Shown here: in pieces, positions 51,518-59,570 of the stretch
Numbering within the stretch: the stretch's first letter is position 1
Layout: every line of letters begins with the position of its first letter
Assembly (NCBI RefSeq): GCF_001457775.1
Contig: NZ_CYSG01000008.1
Coordinates: 1-64,000 of the forward strand
Source of the DNA: Phaeobacter sp. CECT 5382
Lineage (GTDB): Bacteria > Pseudomonadota > Alphaproteobacteria > Rhodobacterales > Rhodobacteraceae
Reading direction: 5' to 3'
Length of the DNA: 64,000 bases
Position numbers and translations under genes: made by a program
The notes under the pieces: generated by a model
Told to the model about the DNA's origin: nothing
Seen by the model: only the letters and a program-made list of their open reading frames with translations
Databases searched by the model: none

Positions 51518-52156
51518 TCAGAGCCTGCGCGCCACAATATAGCGGCCCGGAGTGGAGATCGGGTAATTGCCGGTTTCAACCAGATCAAAACCGGCAACAC
51601 GGATTGCTGCCTCGAGCGAACCACTATCGAAGAACTGCACCGGCGATTTAGGTGCCTTTCCAATCAGGCGCATCAAGGGGATCATCGTCTTGATCAACCA
51701 GTATTTGATCGAGCCACGGACCTCTCCCAGACAAGGTGTCTTGGAGATAAACAAAGCGCCTTTGGGCAGGCGGTCAGCTGCAACAGACAGCGCCGCATCC
51801 AAATCGGGCAAAAGATGCAGCAGGTTATGGGCCATGACCACGTCCACCTCACCCTCCGGGGCCTGCGATACACTGCCATGGTGAAAGCGGATGTTGGACA
51901 CTCCTGCGGTCTTGGCCCGCGCCCGGCCGATCTCCAGCATTTCCTGTGACAGATCAGACGCCGTCATCTCAGCCACATGCCCGGCGAGTTCAATCGCAGT
52001 CGTCCCGGTGCCACTGCCCAGTTCGAGAACACGGTCCGTTGGCTTCAGATAGCTGATGCTCCGGGCCAAGGATTGTTGGTAGGCCGCCTCATCGCGGATG
52101 GGGGATTTTGCATATTTTGCGGCAATGCGGTCCCAGAACGGCGCGTCGGTGTTCAT
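51518..52156 (-). CDS. Class I SAM-dependent methyltransferase
   Basis: A 212-residue methyltransferase. Motif I VLELGSGTGTTAIELAGHV, the following ASDLSQEMLEIGRAR, motif II-like VDVVMAHNLLHLLPDLDAAL and SVAADRLPKGALFISKTP are visible. The C-terminal half contains the hydrophobic IKYWLIKTMIPLMRLIGKAP, which may contact membranes or a hydrophobic substrate. The substrate is unknown. AGGAGAG precedes the ATG. Divergent from a LysR gene that probably controls it. Confidence 0.88.
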   Translation of the reverse strand: MNTDAPFWDRIAAKYAKSPIRDEAAYQQSLARSISYLKPTDRVLELGSGTGTTAIELAGHVAEMTASDLSQEMLEIGRARAKTAGVSNIRFHHGSVSQAPEGEVDVVMAHNLLHLLPDLDAALSVAADRLPKGALFISKTPCLGEVRGSIKYWLIKTMIPLMRLIGKAPKSPVQFFDSGSLEAAIRVAGFDLVETGNYPISTPGRYIVARRL

Positions 52157-52227
52157 CCAGTCTCTCCTGATTTCAGGGCAGCATACCCATGCGCGAACAG
52201 ATCATAAATTGCCAATTATCGCAGTTT

Positions 52228-52243
52228 GCATATACACATATGC
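52228..52243. promoter_or_regulatory. Palindrome GCATAT-N4-ATATGC before lysR
   Basis: A perfect 6-bp inverted repeat with 4-base spacer ends directly before the lysR ATG (52244) and overlaps a TATACA -10-like element (52231-52236), which is 16 bases from TTGCCA (52209-52214). It is a candidate autoregulatory operator. Confidence 0.5.
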
Positions 52244-53122
52244 ATGAATAATCCCGACTGGACCCATATTCGCGCCTTTCTCGCCACCGCTGAAACCGGA
52301 TCGCTCTCAGCTGCGGCGCGCCAACTGGGCCTTACGCAGCCCACCCTGTCCCGTCAGGTGGCGGCGCTGGAGGCCGCGCTTGGTGTACTTCTGTTTGAGC
52401 GTCTTGGGCGCAGCCTCGTCCTGACCGATGCCGGGCGAGAACTGTTGCCTCATGGACGTAAGATGGTCGAAGGCGCCAATGGGCTGAGTCTTGCCGCCAG
52501 TGCCCAGGTTCAATCCATCGAGGGCACGATCCGGATCACTGCCAGCGATGTCATGTCAGCTTTTGTCCTGCCGCCAGTGTTGCAGCGGTTGCGCCAGCAG
52601 GCCCCGCGCCTGACCATTGATGTGGTCGCTTCCAATGATATTCGCGACCTGATGCGACGCGAGGCCGATATCGCCATTCGCCATGTGCGCCCCGATCAGC
52701 CCGAGCTGATTGCGCGTCTCGTACAAGAAGCCACGGCGCATTTCTACGCGGCCCCCAGCTATCTGGCCCGGCACGGACGCCCCACATCCCTTGCCGATCT
52801 GGCCAGGCATGACTTTGTGAATTTCGGCGACATCGAACGCTCAATCGAGTTCTTCGGCCCGCTTGGGGTGCATCTCACCCCGGATAATTTTCGCATCGGC
52901 AGCAACAGCGGTCTGGCCGCCTGGGAGTTGGTACGACAGGGCTTCGGCATCGGCCCCATGGCCGATGATGTCGCGGAGAATTCCAGCGGTGTGGAACGCT
53001 TGTTTCCGGACCAGCCGCCCATCCAGTTCCCAGTCTGGCTGACCACCCACCGAGAGCTGCACACAAGTCGTCGCATCCGGCTGGTATTCGATCTGCTTGC
53101 GGATTTCTTCGCCACAAAATGA
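52244..53122 (+). CDS. LysR-family transcriptional regulator
   Basis: A 292-residue LysR regulator. The HTH (residues ~4-62) contains WTHIRAFLATAETGSLSAAA and QPTLSRQVAALEAALGVLLF, followed by ERLGRSLVLTDAGRELLPHG. The effector domain includes IRITASDVMSAFVLPPVLQR, EADIAIRHVRPDQPELIARL and AWELVRQGFGIGPMADDV. The ATG at 52244 has no Shine-Dalgarno sequence; an in-frame TTG at 52226 lies inside the palindrome. It is divergent from the methyltransferase. Confidence 0.9.
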   Translation: MNNPDWTHIRAFLATAETGSLSAAARQLGLTQPTLSRQVAALEAALGVLLFERLGRSLVLTDAGRELLPHGRKMVEGANGLSLAASAQVQSIEGTIRITASDVMSAFVLPPVLQRLRQQAPRLTIDVVASNDIRDLMRREADIAIRHVRPDQPELIARLVQEATAHFYAAPSYLARHGRPTSLADLARHDFVNFGDIERSIEFFGPLGVHLTPDNFRIGSNSGLAAWELVRQGFGIGPMADDVAENSSGVERLFPDQPPIQFPVWLTTHRELHTSRRIRLVFDLLADFFATK

Positions 53123-53149
53123 AAACGCGTCCCCAAAAGGGACGCGTTT
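53122..53149. terminator. Terminator between lysR and pheT
   Basis: AAACGCGTCCC-CAAAA-GGGACGCGTTT stem between two convergent genes, with A and T runs at both ends. Confidence 0.82.
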
Positions 53150-53198
53150 CAGAATCGGAAAAACCAACCTGTTTCAGTCTACCTGTTTCAACCTAAGG

Positions 53199-55595
53199 TT
53201 AGCCCCGCAGGGTGCCGCCCGTGGCCTTGGTTACCTTTGCGATGATTTTGTCGCTCACCGCTTCAATGTCCTTTTCCTTCAGCGTCTTATCGCTTGGCTG
53301 CAGCCGTACGGTGATGGCCAGGCTCTTCTTGCCTTCGCCAAGTGAGCCGCCGATGAATTCATCAAAGACCCGGACCTCCGTGATCAGCGCCTTATCGGCG
53401 CCGCCGGCCGCATTGACCAGCGTCAGGGCCTCGACCTCGGCATCGACCACAAAGGCAAAGTCACGCTCGACCGCCTGCAAATCACTTTGCGCCAACGCCG
53501 AACGGGTGGCGCCGCTTTTGCGCGGCAATGGCACCTCATCCGGCCAGATGGTGAAGCCAACGACAGGACCCTTGACGCCCATTTCAGCAATCACCTTAGG
53601 GTGCAATTCGCCAAAGACGCCCAGCACTTTCTTTGGACCCAGACAAATCTTGCCGTGACGACCTGGATGCCACCAGCCCTGCGCGCCACGCAGGATCTGC
53701 ACCTTGGCAGGCGCCCCGATGGCTGTCAGGATCGCCTCGATATCCGCCTTGGCGTCAAATGTATCCACCCCGCGCGATGTGCCATGCACATCCTTGGGGC
53801 CAGTCCGGCCGACCAGAATACCGGAAATCAGGTTGTGCTGCTCGCCCGGCTCACCACCGTGAAAGGCAGGGCCGACCTCAAACAGGGCCAGATCCATGAA
53901 GCCGCGCGCCTGATTGCGGGCTGCAGCCTGCAACAGACCGGGCAACAAGGCCGGGCGCATATGCGACATCTCGGATGAGATCGGGTTGGCCAGCATGGTG
54001 GCGTCATCGCCACCACCAAACAGCGCCGCTGCAGCCTTGTCGATGAAGGTATAGCTCACAACTTCGTTGTAGCCGAGGCTGGCCGCCGTACGCCGCGCCA
54101 TCTGCTGGCGGCGCTGCTGTGGTGTCATCACCGCCTTGGGAATGCCATCGGTAATGCGCGGCAATGGTTTGCCCTGCAGTTTGGTCAGCGAGGCAATCCG
54201 TGCCACCTCTTCGACCAGATCGGCCTCTCCCTGCACATCGGGACGCCAGCTGGGCACATGCGCCATGTTGCCTTCCAGACGGAAGCCAAGCCGCGTCAGG
54301 GTCTGACGCTGATCGCTTTCAGGGATATCCATGCCAACCAGTGACTGCACCCGTTCGGCATTCAATCGATAGGCGCGGGAATGATCCGGCACGTCACCTG
54401 CGATCACCACCTCGGAAGGCTCGCCACCGCACAGATCCAGGATCATCTGGGTCGCACGATGCAGCCCGTCAATGGTGAACTCGGGGTCAACGCCGCGCTC
54501 AAAACGATAGCGCGCGTCTGAGTTGATTTTCAGCGCGCGGCCCGTAAGGGCAATCTGAACATGATCCCAGAAGGCACTTTCGAGGAAGACATCCACGGTT
54601 TCATCCGTACAGCCTGTCTCTTCGCCGCCCATGATGCCGGCGATGCTTTCGGCGCCCTGATCGTCAGAGATCATCATTTGCCCGGCGGCAAAGGTGTATT
54701 CCTTTTCATCCAGCGCCTTGAGGGTTTCTCCACCCTCGGCCCGATGCACCCGCAGATCTCCCGCAACCTTAGCCGCATCAAAGACGTGCAGCGGGCGGTT
54801 CTGATCATAGGTGAAGAAGTTGGTGATATCGACCAGTGCCGAAATGGGGCGCAAGCCAATGGCGGTCAGCCGGTCTTGCAGCCACTGCGGGCTGGGACCG
54901 TTTTTTACGCCTTTGATCAGACGTCCGGTGAACAGCGGACAGCCATCCAGCGTATCCTCATCAATGGTGACCTTGATTGGGCTCGCAAATGTGCCTGCAA
55001 CCGGCGCAAAGTCCGGCGTCTTCAGGGTGCCAAGGCCGCGCGCCGCCAGATCGCGGGCAATGCCGTGAATACCCAGCGCATCGGGACGGTTGGGGGTGAT
55101 GGCGATTTCAATCACCGGATCCACCTTGGCGGGCTGATTTGCCGCCAACCAGTCGACAAAGCGATCACCTACAGCGCCCGAGGGCAGCTCGATAATGCCG
55201 TCATGTTCGTCCGAAAGCTCCAGCTCGCGCTCGGAGGCCATCATGCCAAAGCTGTCCACACCACGGATTTTGCCAACGCCGATGGTGATGTCGAGACCGG
55301 GAATATACATGCCCGGTTTGCAAACCACCACAGTGATGCCTTCGCGGGCATTGGGCGCGCCACAGATGATCTGCAGATCACCCTCGTCGGTTTCAACCTG
55401 ACAGACGCGCAGCTTATCGGCATCGGGGTGCTTTTCGGCGTGCTTCACATAACCCAGGGTAAAATCCTTGAGCCGATCCGCCGGATTGCTGATCTCTTCG
55501 ACCTCAAGGCCGAGGTCGGTCAGGGTTTCAGCGATCTCATCCACTGATGCGTCAGTGTCGAGGTGATCTTTCAGCCAGGAAAGAGTGAATTTCAT
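53199..55595 (-). CDS. pheT: Phenylalanine-tRNA ligase beta subunit
   Basis: A 798-residue subunit of the alpha2-beta2 enzyme. It shows the N-terminal MKFTLSWLKDHLDTDASVDE, the tRNA-binding (EMAP-like) domain with KHPDADKLRVCQVETDEGDL, the B3/B4 editing domain, the B5 domain with the catalytic-like core, and a C-terminal FDX-ACB anticodon-binding domain (ending KIIAKVTKATGGTLRG). It binds tRNA-Phe and edits mischarged Tyr. pheS lies upstream on the same strand but is separated by a 1-kb insert containing a hypothetical gene and repeats. Confidence 0.96.
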   Translation of the reverse strand: MKFTLSWLKDHLDTDASVDEIAETLTDLGLEVEEISNPADRLKDFTLGYVKHAEKHPDADKLRVCQVETDEGDLQIICGAPNAREGITVVVCKPGMYIPGLDITIGVGKIRGVDSFGMMASERELELSDEHDGIIELPSGAVGDRFVDWLAANQPAKVDPVIEIAITPNRPDALGIHGIARDLAARGLGTLKTPDFAPVAGTFASPIKVTIDEDTLDGCPLFTGRLIKGVKNGPSPQWLQDRLTAIGLRPISALVDITNFFTYDQNRPLHVFDAAKVAGDLRVHRAEGGETLKALDEKEYTFAAGQMMISDDQGAESIAGIMGGEETGCTDETVDVFLESAFWDHVQIALTGRALKINSDARYRFERGVDPEFTIDGLHRATQMILDLCGGEPSEVVIAGDVPDHSRAYRLNAERVQSLVGMDIPESDQRQTLTRLGFRLEGNMAHVPSWRPDVQGEADLVEEVARIASLTKLQGKPLPRITDGIPKAVMTPQQRRQQMARRTAASLGYNEVVSYTFIDKAAAALFGGGDDATMLANPISSEMSHMRPALLPGLLQAAARNQARGFMDLALFEVGPAFHGGEPGEQHNLISGILVGRTGPKDVHGTSRGVDTFDAKADIEAILTAIGAPAKVQILRGAQGWWHPGRHGKICLGPKKVLGVFGELHPKVIAEMGVKGPVVGFTIWPDEVPLPRKSGATRSALAQSDLQAVERDFAFVVDAEVEALTLVNAAGGADKALITEVRVFDEFIGGSLGEGKKSLAITVRLQPSDKTLKEKDIEAVSDKIIAKVTKATGGTLRG

Positions 55596-55785
55596 CGGTC
55601 AGGGATCCTATGGCAAGCCATGCGTATACAGGGATAGGCAATGACAAAGAATGACGCCCGGCGCAAGCCTTGCTGGCCCTCCCCCGCACGCGCGGTCAGA
55701 ACTGCGGCGCAAATGCGTGGGAAAGCCTTACGTGATCATCAAAGAAGGGCGCATAGTGGAACTGTAGCGCAGATGCCCAACCCGA

Positions 55786-55844
55786 GGCACGCGCCTGCCC
55801 GGGTGGGCGCAACGCGCCCGCCGTGGGGCGGGCAGGCGCGTGCC
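55786..55844. repeat. Palindromic intergenic repeat, copy A
   Basis: Outer arms GGCACGCGCCTGCCC (55786-55800) and GGGCAGGCGCGTGCC (55830-55844) are perfectly complementary over 15 bases and enclose an inner GGGCGC/GCGCCC hairpin (55805-55819). The core from 55801 to 55832 is nearly identical to copy B at 56562-56595 and in the same orientation. Confidence 0.88.
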
Positions 55845-55872
55845 GAGCCGCAAGCGGCCCGGCTTATTCAAT

Positions 55873-56502
55873 TTATTGTTCTGGCTTCCTATTCTTTCTG
55901 CTTTGAAGCCGAATTTCTCCCTGAAGTCCGAAGGCACTTTCCCTTATACGATTAATGACACCCTCAGTGGCTGCGTCCAATTTCCTAATTCCACAGTCCA
56001 AAACGTCCTTGAAGACCCCTTTCACATCTTTCACTGGAGGCTCGGGAACCAAGCTGTCCTGGGTTGCCCGCAGTTGTTGTAGCTCATCTCCAATGTCAGA
56101 CATGACCGAACGTGCCTCGCTGAAGTAGCGTTGGAATTCATTAGCAATCTTGGGGTCAATTAGTACCGTTGAGGCCAAAAATTGTCTTTCTCCGGCATTC
56201 AACCTCTCAAATACAGACGAAATACGTTTTTGCAGATCAGCGAAGTCTGAGAAACTTCCAAGATTTTCCAAAGCAAATCGAACGTCGTGTAGTGGGAATA
56301 TCAAATCACGATATACACCGCGTTGTTCCAATTGAATTTGCAGTTTGCGGTCTCGTTCTTTTTGCCATGGGTACGCATAAAATGCGATGATCAGGGCGAC
56401 AGAGCTTGCCAATAGTGCAGGCCCCCAATCGGAGAATTTACCTAGCCAAGAAAAATCTCGACAAACATTCTCGCAGGCCCTCATCACTTCAACAGAAGCC
56501 AT
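55873..56502 (-). CDS. Hypothetical membrane-anchored coiled-coil protein
   Basis: A 209-residue protein with one N-terminal membrane helix (residues ~28-45, ALLASSVALIIAFYAYPW) followed by a charged segment (QKERDRKLQIQLEQRGVYRD) and largely helical sequence, with heptad-like stretches through residues ~80-150. I do not recognise the family. The DNA is clearly richer in A and T than neighbouring genes, and the gene is bracketed by two copies of a palindromic repeat and lies between pheT and pheS. These features suggest acquisition by transfer. Ribosome binding signals are weak. Confidence 0.65.
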   Translation of the reverse strand: MASVEVMRACENVCRDFSWLGKFSDWGPALLASSVALIIAFYAYPWQKERDRKLQIQLEQRGVYRDLIFPLHDVRFALENLGSFSDFADLQKRISSVFERLNAGERQFLASTVLIDPKIANEFQRYFSEARSVMSDIGDELQQLRATQDSLVPEPPVKDVKGVFKDVLDCGIRKLDAATEGVINRIRESAFGLQGEIRLQSRKNRKPEQ

Positions 56503-56550
56503 TCGCTCAAATCCTCAGATCAATGCATTGCAATTTTGAGGAGAGCATAG

Positions 56551-56602
56551 CGCCCGAACCGGGGTGGGCGCAATCGCGCCCGCCCATGGGGCGGGTCGGG
56601 CG
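56551..56602. repeat. Palindromic intergenic repeat, copy B
   Basis: CGCCCGA (56551-56557) pairs with TCGGGCG (56596-56602) around an inner GGGCGC/GCGCCC hairpin (56566-56581). The core GGGTGGGCGCAA-(T)CGCGCCCGCC and TGGGGCGGG match copy A. A further GGGGC/GCCCC hairpin follows just downstream. Confidence 0.85.
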
Positions 56603-56637
56603 CGACGCGGGGCTGGCGCCCCACGGAACAGATAAAC

Positions 56638-57711
56638 CTAGCGGCTCAAACCACCATGCAGCGTCGGTACATCCAGACACTGGAAGCCATAGTGGCGCAG
56701 CCAACGCAGGTCGGAGTCAAAGAAAGCGCGCAAATCGGGGATGCCGTATTTCAGCATTGCCAGACGGTCGATGCCGATACCAAAGGCAAAGCCCTGATAG
56801 ATATCTGGGTCGATGCCACCGGCAGCGATCACCTTGGGGTGCACCATGCCAGAGCCGAGGATCTCCATCCAGTCGTCGCCTTCGCCAATCTTCAGCTGGC
56901 CATTGTCCCAGCTGCAGCGAATGTCGACTTCGGCAGATGGCTCGGTGAAAGGGAAGTGTGAAGCGCGGAAGCGCAGCTCAACATCGTCCACCTCGAAGAA
57001 GGATTTCACAAACTCTTCCAGCACCCACTTGAGGTTCGCCATGGAAATGTCTTTGTCCAGCGCCAGGCCTTCGACCTGGTGGAACATCGGCGTGTGGGTC
57101 TGGTCATAGTCGGCGCGGTAAACACCACCGGGACAGATGACCCGCAGTGGCGCGCCCATTTTTTCCATCGACTGGATCTGCACGGGCGAGGTATGGGTGC
57201 GCAGCACATGCGGCGGGCGCTCGTCGCCTTCGGCGCGGTGCATGTAGAACGTGTCCATCTCGGCCCGCGCGGGGTGGTGTCCGGGGATGTTCAGCGCGTC
57301 AAAATTATACCAGTCGGTCTCGATCCGCGCGCCTTCGGCGACAGAGAAACCCAGTTCGGCAAAGATCGCCGTCAGCTCTTCGCTGGCCTGGCTGATCGGA
57401 TGCAGGCTGCCCTGCCGCCCGGGGCGCGTGGGGAGGGTTACATCCAGCCATTCGGTGCGCAGACGCTCATTCAGAGCCGCATCGGCCAGGCCCACTTTCT
57501 TAGCGGCAAGGGCAGAGTTGATCTCATCCTTGAGCGCATTTAGCGCCGGGCCTGCAACTTGGCGCTCTTCGGGCGTCATCTTGCCCAGCTCGCGCATCTT
57601 CAGCGCAACCTCGCCTTTTTTACCAACCGCGGCGACCCGGATAGTCTCCAGCGCGTTTTCATCCGAAGCATCGGCAATCTGCCCGAGATATTTTGCTTTA
57701 AGATCGTCCAT
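56638..57711 (-). CDS. pheS: Phenylalanine-tRNA ligase alpha subunit
   Basis: A 357-residue catalytic subunit. It has an N-terminal coiled-coil (residues ~1-90), class II motif 1 region with [20 protein letters not shown], motif 2 with [20 protein letters not shown] and [20 protein letters not shown], and motif 3 with [20 protein letters not shown]. The rest of the usual operon (rplT, rpmI) lies upstream but is separated by about 3.2 kb. Confidence 0.96.
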   Translation of the reverse strand: MDDLKAKYLGQIADASDENALETIRVAAVGKKGEVALKMRELGKMTPEERQVAGPALNALKDEINSALAAKKVGLADAALNERLRTEWLDVTLPTRPGRQGSLHPISQASEELTAIFAELGFSVAEGARIETDWYNFDALNIPGHHPARAEMDTFYMHRAEGDERPPHVLRTHTSPVQIQSMEKMGAPLRVICPGGVYRADYDQTHTPMFHQVEGLALDKDISMANLKWVLEEFVKSFFEVDDVELRFRASHFPFTEPSAEVDIRCSWDNGQLKIGEGDDWMEILGSGMVHPKVIAAGGIDPDIYQGFAFGIGIDRLAMLKYGIPDLRAFFDSDLRWLRHYGFQCLDVPTLHGGLSR

Positions 57712-57881
57712 GACGGTCCCCTGAGTTTGAGCTTAGGCTCTGCTATCATAAGAGCGGGCGAAAGCAAGGGGGCGGAGCCCCAGCAGGTACTTGAATACCA
57801 GGACTGGCAGCAAGGCCACAAAGCCCCCCAACAAGACAGGACCCCCTGTCGACCGTCGCACTCCCCCCCTACCCAAAGCGC

Positions 57882-57911
57882 TTGACTCAATCACCAGCGG
57901 AGGGGCAAAAT
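57882..57911 (+). promoter_or_regulatory. Candidate promoter of the two-gene cassette
   Basis: TTGACT (57882-57887) is followed after 18 bases by CAAAAT (57906-57911). The surrounding DNA is AT-rich relative to neighbours. The ATG of the first gene follows 50 bases downstream with AGGAAAG before it. Confidence 0.4.
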
Positions 57912-57961
57912 TCAACTTCTCCAATTTAGATCATCAATTTTCCAATATTTAGGAAAGCGAT

Positions 57962-59059
57962 ATGAGTAATAATCTGGACGTTCAAATACTCTCCGCCTTT
58001 CGCGCAAGTCGTGAAGGCGTTCCAATCAACAAGACTGAATTCATACGCGCGGCCTTCTTTTTCGAAGACATGCAAGACGGTCTGACCCAGGCCTATACCC
58101 ATGGATATGAGGCCGAAACTGCAGGGCCAAACCTGCCGGACTGGATCAACCCTTTAGCCTTTGACACAAATCTGGCCGGAGCGGTGGCTGCTTTGACCGA
58201 ACTGGACGTGCTGTTGGCGGACTACAGCGATATCACCCACCTCCAGCAGCGCACCGCGTTTTACAAAAAGACGATACCCAGCGAGCAATGGGACGAATTC
58301 GAAAAAATCACTGAAACAATTGACTATGGCGGCCAGCGCGACGCGCTGGTGCTCAGGACCTCCAAAAAGATAGAGGAATTGCTGCACTACACCAAGGCGG
58401 CAAAACTCGGCGCCCACCTGCTCTATGGGTTTTCGCCCGCCAGCATGGAGTTCGACGACAACTCGGTTGGACTGGAGCGGATCAGGGAATCGCTCCGCAT
58501 ACTCAGCAACCGCTATCGCCGCGCCCTGACCAAGTATTCCCGCACAACCATCCGGGTCAGCCTGAAATACATGCGCAATTCGGATGGAACCCGTATTTCA
58601 GAGGCCTTCACAAGCGAGGGCGCCACCACGTTCATCGACCAGCTCACCCCGGTCTTTGACCTTAGCCACTGCCGGGATTTTTCTGGCTATTCCAAGATCT
58701 TCATAAACGACATCGCTGTACAGGTGGTGGACAAAGCCGCTTCCGAGGCCGGCAACCCCAGAACGCTTCCCGCCGCAGGCTGGCATCTTCGGCTGGAAAG
58801 TGAGGCCAACACGATCAGACTGGGCGAGGCCGACGATGCGCCGGAATATACGCTGCCCAAGCTCCTGTTTTCCTCAGTCCCTGGCGACTATGACGGCGAT
58901 ACCACAGTCGCCGCCCGCAATCCGCGCATCATCGGCATCGATCCGCGCCGCAAATGGCAACTGGAGGTGGCCAAACAGTCAAACCGGGACAATGCCGCCG
59001 ATAGCGAAAACGGCATCTACGATATCATCCTGCACTTTGACGCATTGGTGAGGGTCTGA
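57962..59059 (+). CDS. Hypothetical protein, first gene of an unknown two-gene cassette
   Basis: A 365-residue protein I do not recognise. The N-terminal ~210 residues are mostly helical (for example AVAALTELDVLLADYSDITH, IEELLHYTKAAKLGAHLLYG and LERIRESLRILSNRYRRALT). The remaining ~150 look like beta strands: FDLSHCRDFSGYSKIFINDI, GWHLRLESEANTIRL, and a final strand NGIYDIILHFDALVRV. The last part faintly recalls the C-terminal beta-sandwich of Tc-toxin A proteins; this is weak inference. No signal peptide is seen. AGGAAAG precedes the ATG. The next gene starts 1 base after its stop codon, so the two are coupled. Confidence 0.8.
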   Translation: MSNNLDVQILSAFRASREGVPINKTEFIRAAFFFEDMQDGLTQAYTHGYEAETAGPNLPDWINPLAFDTNLAGAVAALTELDVLLADYSDITHLQQRTAFYKKTIPSEQWDEFEKITETIDYGGQRDALVLRTSKKIEELLHYTKAAKLGAHLLYGFSPASMEFDDNSVGLERIRESLRILSNRYRRALTKYSRTTIRVSLKYMRNSDGTRISEAFTSEGATTFIDQLTPVFDLSHCRDFSGYSKIFINDIAVQVVDKAASEAGNPRTLPAAGWHLRLESEANTIRLGEADDAPEYTLPKLLFSSVPGDYDGDTTVAARNPRIIGIDPRRKWQLEVAKQSNRDNAADSENGIYDIILHFDALVRV

Positions 59060-59060
59060 G

Positions 59061-59570
59061 ATGGGTAAGAGTAGCCGTGGGCAACGACGCCAGGAAAGAT
59101 TGCGGCGCGCGCATGACCTGCGCACGGGTGGCACTGTTGTTGCCGGAACCCTCAGCGGCATATCAGGCCTGGCCAGCGCGTTGTTTTATTTTAGCGGAAC
59201 CGCCGCAGCTGTCAGCACACCGGCGGGCTGGATCCTGGGTGGGCTGGCTGCGCTTGGCGGTGGCGTCAAATTGCTGGCGAACCGCAAAGCCGATGAGATT
59301 GCGCTGTCCCGAGAAACCTACGCCACCCCGACGGCAGAGCCCGCATCCCAGAAACCACCAGCAGCCTCCGGCGGATCTGGAAACGAGTATCCGGGGTCAC
59401 GCTCGCGCCCCAACCCTGGACAGGGTGGCTGGATTGATTTTGGCGGCATCCCGGCGCAAATTGACACCCGCCCGGTCCCGCGTCCAGGGCCAGTCAATTG
59501 GGACAATCCCGGCGGCGGAGCGGGCGGGGGCGGAAGCATTTTCGACCATAGTCCGACTGCCATCTGCTGA
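59061..59570 (+). CDS. Hypothetical membrane protein with glycine-rich helices, second gene of the cassette
   Basis: A 169-residue protein with a strongly basic N-terminus (SSRGQRRQERLRRAHDLR), then two Gly/Ala-rich hydrophobic segments (residues ~22-49, GGTVVAGTLSGISGLASALF onward, and ~53-71, PAGWILGGLAALGGGVKLLA) of glycine-zipper character. A Pro/Gly/Ser-rich tail follows, with PGGGAGGGGSIFDHSPTAIC at the end. Such helices often insert into membranes or form oligomers. The start codon is 1 base after the stop of the upstream gene, so translation is coupled. The function is unknown. Confidence 0.72.
   Translation: MGKSSRGQRRQERLRRAHDLRTGGTVVAGTLSGISGLASALFYFSGTAAAVSTPAGWILGGLAALGGGVKLLANRKADEIALSRETYATPTAEPASQKPPAASGGSGNEYPGSRSRPNPGQGGWIDFGGIPAQIDTRPVPRPGPVNWDNPGGGAGGGGSIFDHSPTAIC

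Noticed and set aside
52551-52844. Minus-strand ORF inside the LysR gene
   Set aside because: Shadow of the LysR reading frame with unnatural composition.
54561-55547. 328-codon plus-strand ORF opposite pheT
   Set aside because: Antisense shadow of a clear aminoacyl-tRNA synthetase gene.
55786-56602. The two palindromic repeats as a CRISPR array or an insertion sequence's terminal repeats
   Set aside because: Only two copies, in the same orientation and 0.7 kb apart with no spacers; the enclosed gene is not a transposase.
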